From NCBI GenBank assembly GCA_027008665.1, contig JALVEA010000367.1, positions 1 through 8,205 of the forward strand: DNA of 8,205 nt. Reading direction: 5' to 3'. Positions 4,959-8,205 of the stretch are shown here, piece by piece. How positions within the stretch are numbered: position 1 is the first letter of the stretch; every line of letters begins with the position of its first letter. Position numbers and translations under genes: made by a program. The notes under the pieces are model-generated. The model was not told the DNA's origin, searched no databases, and worked only from the letters and a program-made list of their open reading frames with translations. Origin of the DNA: Thiotrichaceae bacterium (GTDB taxonomy: Bacteria > Pseudomonadota > Gammaproteobacteria > Thiotrichales > Thiotrichaceae).

Positions 4959-6860
4959 ATGATAACTTTTTTAGAACTTTCTCTGCGTCGCGGTGGACGT
5001 GAATTACTGTCCGATACCACTTTTAAACTCCATCCTGGTCAAAAAGTGGGTGTGACAGGCGCCAATGGTACGGGTAAATCTAGCCTATTTGCTTTGATCC
5101 GTGGTCAATTACAGCAGGATTCTGGTGATTTTAGCTTACCTAATGGGTGGGTGATTGCCCATGTTGCACAGGAAACACCTGCGAGTGATCTTTCTGCACT
5201 GGAATATGCCTTACTCGGTGATACTGAATACATTGCCTTACATCAGGAATTGAAAACAGCAGAAGGTGTACGTTTAGCGGAGATCCATGCTCAACTTGAG
5301 GCGATTGATGGCTATGCCACAGAAAGTCGGGCGGCGACGTTATTGCATGGGCTAGGTTTTCAGTCTGAACAAATTAATAATTCAGTGGCTAGTTTTTCAG
5401 GTGGTTGGCGAATGCGTTTGAATCTGGCGCAGGCATTAATGTGTCGTTCTGATTTATTATTGCTAGATGAGCCGACCAATCATTTGGATTTAGATGCGGT
5501 TATTTGGTTGCAAGAGTGGCTAATTCGTTACACAGGAACGTTGTTATTAATTTCACATGACCGTGAGTTCTTAGATGCGGTGATTCGGTATGTGGGGCAT
5601 ATTGAACACGGTAAACTGACGCTTTATACGGGTAATTACACCGCCTTTGAGCGTATCCGCGCAGAAAAATTAGCGCAACAACAAAGTGCTTATGAACGTC
5701 AACAACGTGAACGAGAACATATACAAAAATATGTGGATCGTTTTCGTGCTCAAGCGACCAAGGCAAAACAGGCACAAAGTCGTCTCAAAGCATTGCAACG
5801 CATGGAAGAGATTGCGCCAGCGCATATTCATTCACCCTTTCATTTTCGTTTTTTTGATCCTGTTAAATTACCAGATCGTTTAATTACCGTTGAGGAAGCT
5901 TCAGTAGGGTATGGAGCAGAAAATATTATCGAACAGGTTGATTTTCAATTAACACCAGGTAAACGCATTGGTTTAATTGGCCCTAATGGTGCGGGTAAAT
6001 CTACTTTTATTAAGTTTCTTGCAGGGGAGTTGAAAGCCAATCAAGGTGAGATTGCATTAGCACAAGATATTCGTCTGGGTTATTTTGCCCAACATCAGTT
6101 AGAGCAATTGCATTTAGATCAAACACCGTTAGAGCATCTGCGTGATCTGGATAAAGAAACGCGCGAACAGGAATTACGTAATTATCTAGGGGGCTTTAAT
6201 TTTTGTGGTGAACGTATTGATGAAGCAGTTAGACCCTTTTCTGGAGGGGAAAAAGCGCGTTTGGTATTGGCATTATTGATTTATCAACGTCCGAATGTGT
6301 TGTTATTGGATGAACCAACGAATCATCTCGACTTAGAAATGCGCCATGCATTGAGTATTGCTTTGCAAGATTTTCAAGGTGCAATGGTGATTGTCTCGCA
6401 TGATCGGCATATGCTAAAAACAGTGACGGACGAATTACTGATTGTTGATGATAAAAAATTAATTTCTTTTGAGGGTGATTTAGATGATTACGCGCAATGG
6501 ATTAAAGATAAAGATAAATCAGAGCAATTAAAAACACAAAGCATTGAAACAGAAAATAAATCTATTTCACGTAAAGAGCAACGTAAGCGGGATGCTGATT
6601 TGCGTAAAAAACTACAACCTTTAAAACGAGTGGTTGATCAATTAGAAAAAAAATTAGATCAATTGCATCAGAAGCAACAACAATTGGAAAATAGCTTGGC
6701 TGATCCAAGTATTTACCAGCCAGAAAATAAAAATAAATTGAAACAGGCATTGGTGACTAAAAGCGCTGTGGATAAGTCATTAGAAGTGATTGAAATGCAA
6801 TGGCTAGAAGCGAGTGAGGAGTATGAATATCGATTGACTAGACTTGATTCACAAAGCTAA
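4959..6860 (+). CDS. yheS: ABC-F family ATPase YheS
   Basis: This encodes 633 residues, close to the 637 of E. coli YheS, and it aligns with that protein from the first residues (MITFLELSLRRG against MIVFSSLQIRRG). The alignment fixes the start at the ATG of 4959 rather than a TTG at 4929. ABC-F proteins are soluble and act on the ribosome near the E site; they are not transporters. First ATPase domain: Walker A GANGTGKS (34-41), signature SFSGGWRMR (145-153), Walker B LLLLDEP with D170 and E171, switch H200. The linker (about 235-290) is long, charged and helical, and includes ATKAKQAQSRLKAL as in YheS. Second domain: Walker A GPNGAGKS (341-348), signature FSGGEKAR (427-434), Walker B with D451 and E452, switch H481. 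Residues about 535-630 form a charged coiled coil. All catalytic residues are present. The gene is probably its own unit, with a hairpin leader, and converges on the DUF4337 gene 37 bases away. The cellular role of YheS is incompletely known. Confidence 0.96.
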   Translation: MITFLELSLRRGGRELLSDTTFKLHPGQKVGVTGANGTGKSSLFALIRGQLQQDSGDFSLPNGWVIAHVAQETPASDLSALEYALLGDTEYIALHQELKTAEGVRLAEIHAQLEAIDGYATESRAATLLHGLGFQSEQINNSVASFSGGWRMRLNLAQALMCRSDLLLLDEPTNHLDLDAVIWLQEWLIRYTGTLLLISHDREFLDAVIRYVGHIEHGKLTLYTGNYTAFERIRAEKLAQQQSAYERQQREREHIQKYVDRFRAQATKAKQAQSRLKALQRMEEIAPAHIHSPFHFRFFDPVKLPDRLITVEEASVGYGAENIIEQVDFQLTPGKRIGLIGPNGAGKSTFIKFLAGELKANQGEIALAQDIRLGYFAQHQLEQLHLDQTPLEHLRDLDKETREQELRNYLGGFNFCGERIDEAVRPFSGGEKARLVLALLIYQRPNVLLLDEPTNHLDLEMRHALSIALQDFQGAMVIVSHDRHMLKTVTDELLIVDDKKLISFEGDLDDYAQWIKDKDKSEQLKTQSIETENKSISRKEQRKRDADLRKKLQPLKRVVDQLEKKLDQLHQKQQQLENSLADPSIYQPENKNKLKQALVTKSAVDKSLEVIEMQWLEASEEYEYRLTRLDSQS

Positions 6861-6897
6861 TGTTATGGTAGTCTTATCGGTTTAGATTTAGTCTCAT

Positions 6898-7512
6898 CTA
6901 AAAAAAAGTAAAGGCAGAAGATAAAGCATATAAAAAGCTACTTGTGCCCATTCCGCCAAAAACAAGCATGACCAAGAAGAGTATACTTTTTATCTTGTCG
7001 GTATGAAGAACGAGAATAATGGCGCAAATAACTAAACTAATCTGCAATAATAAAGTGGATATATCATGATAATCGCCTTGTTGATTTAATGCTTCAGCTT
7101 TTTTAGTCCATTCTTTTGCGCCAATAATTTTTCCTAATTCGCCATCAATTTTTTGAGCCCAATTTTCTTTCCCCACCTGTTTAGAGCCAAGTAATATTTC
7201 TTTTTTCTCTTTATCGTAACGAGAAATTTTTTTATCAAACAGAGCAATTTGTTGTTCAAATAGTTTGCTGTTTTCACTTGAAATGGTTCCTGAACGTAAA
7301 AGAATACTGAGAAGACTGCGCTGATTTTCGAGAATTGTTTTTTTTATGCTTTTTGAATTATACCACTGATAAGCATTAGCACTTTGATTTTGGGCTATAA
7401 TTTCATCTTCGCCAAACTTATTGGCAAGCAAATTATTAACAGCAAGTATTGCAGCAAAAATAGAGAGAAAGACACTACATAAAATTTCGTATTTGTTTTT
7501 TTTGATATTCAT
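6898..7512 (-). CDS. DUF4337 family membrane protein
   Basis: This encodes 204 residues. The layout fits DUF4337: one N-terminal membrane span (about 11-29), a charged helical region, and two closely spaced C-terminal spans (about 152-170 and 175-197). The segment after the first span, IIAQNQSANAYQWYNSKSIK, resembles the family's conserved asparagine, aromatic and SKSI features as I remember them. The middle part (about 80-145) is rich in Lys and Glu and probably helical or coiled coil. No catalytic motif is seen and the family's function is unknown. The start at 7512 is the only sensible ATG before the first span; no clear ribosome binding site precedes it. The gene is divergent from the Bax inhibitor-1 gene (185 bases between starts) and converges on yheS. 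Confidence 0.82.
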   Translation of the reverse strand: MNIKKNKYEILCSVFLSIFAAILAVNNLLANKFGEDEIIAQNQSANAYQWYNSKSIKKTILENQRSLLSILLRSGTISSENSKLFEQQIALFDKKISRYDKEKKEILLGSKQVGKENWAQKIDGELGKIIGAKEWTKKAEALNQQGDYHDISTLLLQISLVICAIILVLHTDKIKSILFLVMLVFGGMGTSSFLYALSSAFTFF

Positions 7513-7647
7513 TGAGCTATAAATAAAGCAAGATTAGGGCTAAATTATTAGGGGGAACGTGGTAAGCAGGGGATGATATTTATCCTTGTGGGTAGTTGCA
7601 AGGCATGTCTAAATTATTTTTCTATTTTATACATTAATTAACTGATG

Positions 7648-7675
7648 TTGTACTAAGCTTTGGTTTCAATATAAT
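7648..7675 (+). promoter_or_regulatory. Candidate promoter of the Bax inhibitor-1 family gene
   Basis: A perfect TATAAT at 7670-7675 is preceded, after a 16-base spacer, by TTGTAC (7648-7653), which keeps the TTG of the -35 consensus. Transcription would start near 7682, just before the GAGGA ribosome binding site at 7683-7687, giving a very short leader of about 16 bases. The rest of the 7513-7697 gap shows nothing distinct, and no clear promoter for the DUF4337 gene was found. Confidence 0.5.
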
Positions 7676-7697
7676 AAAATTTGAGGATTAAAATATT

Positions 7698-8205
7698 ATG
7701 AGTTACTTAGATGCTGGCAGTGGGAAAATTGTCGCTAATGCGGCAGAGACAGAACGTGCTAACTTTATCAAACGCACTTATTTGCATTTAGGGGGTGCAA
7801 TTTTAGCCTTTGCTATTTTAGAAACTTTATTGATTCAATCAGGAATAGCGGCTAATTTTGTTGCTATGTTATCAGGTAGCAAATGGTCTTGGTTGATTGT
7901 GTTGGCTGTTTTTATGGGGGTATCAATGCTTGCGGATCATTGGGCGCATAGCAGTATTTCACGTGAAAAGCAGTATTTAGGATTAGGGCTTTATACCGTT
8001 GCTGAAGCCGTTATTTTTATGCCATTGATTTATATGGCGCAAGCTCGTGCGGATGATGTTTTACTGCATGCCGCAGTGATTACGGTTGCCTTGGTTGCAG
8101 GTTTAACTTTTACCGCTTTCTCGACCAAGATTAATTTTTCCTTTATGGGACGCTTCTTAATGATTGGTGGCTTTATCGCCATGGGTATTATTGTTGCTGC
8201 AATGA
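7698..8205 (+). CDS. Bax inhibitor-1/YccA family membrane protein, 3' truncated by window
   Basis: The ATG at 7698 has GAGGA 10 bases upstream and opens a frame that runs off the window end with 169 codons visible. The family is usually about 215-240 residues with six or seven spans, so roughly a quarter is missing. The start MSYLDAGSGK and the RTYLHLGGAILAFAILE stretch (26-42) leading into the first span are typical of the family. Spans are visible at about 30-49, 64-80, 95-115, 121-140 and 151-169. TFTAFSTKINFSFMGRFL (137-154) matches the conserved loop before a late span, where many members have TAF and a Phe-rich segment. These inner membrane proteins are linked to calcium leak in some bacteria and, for YccA, to regulation of the FtsH protease; which applies here is unknown. 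The truncation is a window effect, not a defect of the gene. Confidence 0.9.
   Translation, partial: MSYLDAGSGKIVANAAETERANFIKRTYLHLGGAILAFAILETLLIQSGIAANFVAMLSGSKWSWLIVLAVFMGVSMLADHWAHSSISREKQYLGLGLYTVAEAVIFMPLIYMAQARADDVLLHAAVITVALVAGLTFTAFSTKINFSFMGRFLMIGGFIAMGIIVAAM

Noticed and set aside
5500..5883. Overlapping frames on both strands within yheS
   Set aside because: YheS is intact and conserved across this stretch; the alternative products look random in composition.
6562..6750. Minus-strand frame of 62 codons
   Set aside because: It mirrors the coiled-coil coding region at the end of yheS, and its composition follows from that repeat-like sequence.
6881..6902. Inverted repeat TTTAGAT/ATCTAAA between yheS and the DUF4337 gene as a terminator
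   Set aside because: The stem is seven pairs of mostly A-T, is followed by A-runs on the plus strand, and its T-run precedes rather than follows the stem on the minus strand. It cannot act as a classic intrinsic terminator.

Overview
The window looks like chromosomal DNA from an AT-rich gammaproteobacterium. The clearest marker is a full-length YheS-type ABC-F ATPase that can be aligned from memory with the Escherichia coli protein almost end to end. Bax inhibitor-1/YccA, DUF4337 and lipoprotein genes in the same window agree with this. The low GC and the secreted polysaccharide deacetylase would suit a Thiotrichales- or Methylococcales-like lineage, but genus-level placement is a guess. There are no rRNA, tRNA, CRISPR, insertion sequence or phage genes.

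Layout from left to right. (1) Bases 81-911, + strand: a secreted, very lysine-rich protein with a compact SH3-like C-terminal region. (2) Bases 912-1160: a convergent intergenic gap holding a nested palindromic REP-like element (1018-1068). (3) Bases 1161-3689, - strand: a large exported multidomain protein with a CBM9/DOMON-like N-terminus, a glutamine-amidotransferase-like middle, a PelA-like polysaccharide deacetylase domain and a beta-rich C-terminus. It stands alone, without other exopolysaccharide genes. (4) Bases 3690-3942: AT-rich upstream DNA with an 11-bp direct repeat spaced exactly 40 bp, A-tracts and a candidate promoter. (5) Bases 3943-4527, - strand: a lipoprotein with a Cys/His/Asp arrangement suggestive of a papain- or transglutaminase-like fold. 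(6) Bases 4612-4725, - strand: a 37-codon hydrophobic small ORF with a good ribosome binding site and a leader that can fold in alternative ways. (7) Bases 4726-4958: a divergent regulatory region with an 8-bp-arm dyad, a candidate promoter and a hairpin that traps the only strong Shine-Dalgarno sequence before yheS. (8) Bases 4959-6860, + strand: yheS. (9) Bases 6898-7512, - strand: a DUF4337 membrane protein, convergent with yheS. (10) Bases 7698-8205, + strand: the first 169 codons of a Bax inhibitor-1/YccA family gene, cut by the window edge.

The genes do not form one pathway. Most are single units facing in different directions. Four of the seven (the lysine-rich protein, deacetylase, lipoprotein and, tentatively, the small ORF) enter the envelope or leave the cytoplasm, and two more are membrane proteins, so the region is rich in envelope functions around one translation factor. 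No convincing new multi-gene system is visible. The best leads are the orphan PelA-like deacetylase, the Cys/His/Asp lipoprotein, the small ORF with its possible pseudoknot leader, and the yheS leader hairpin.
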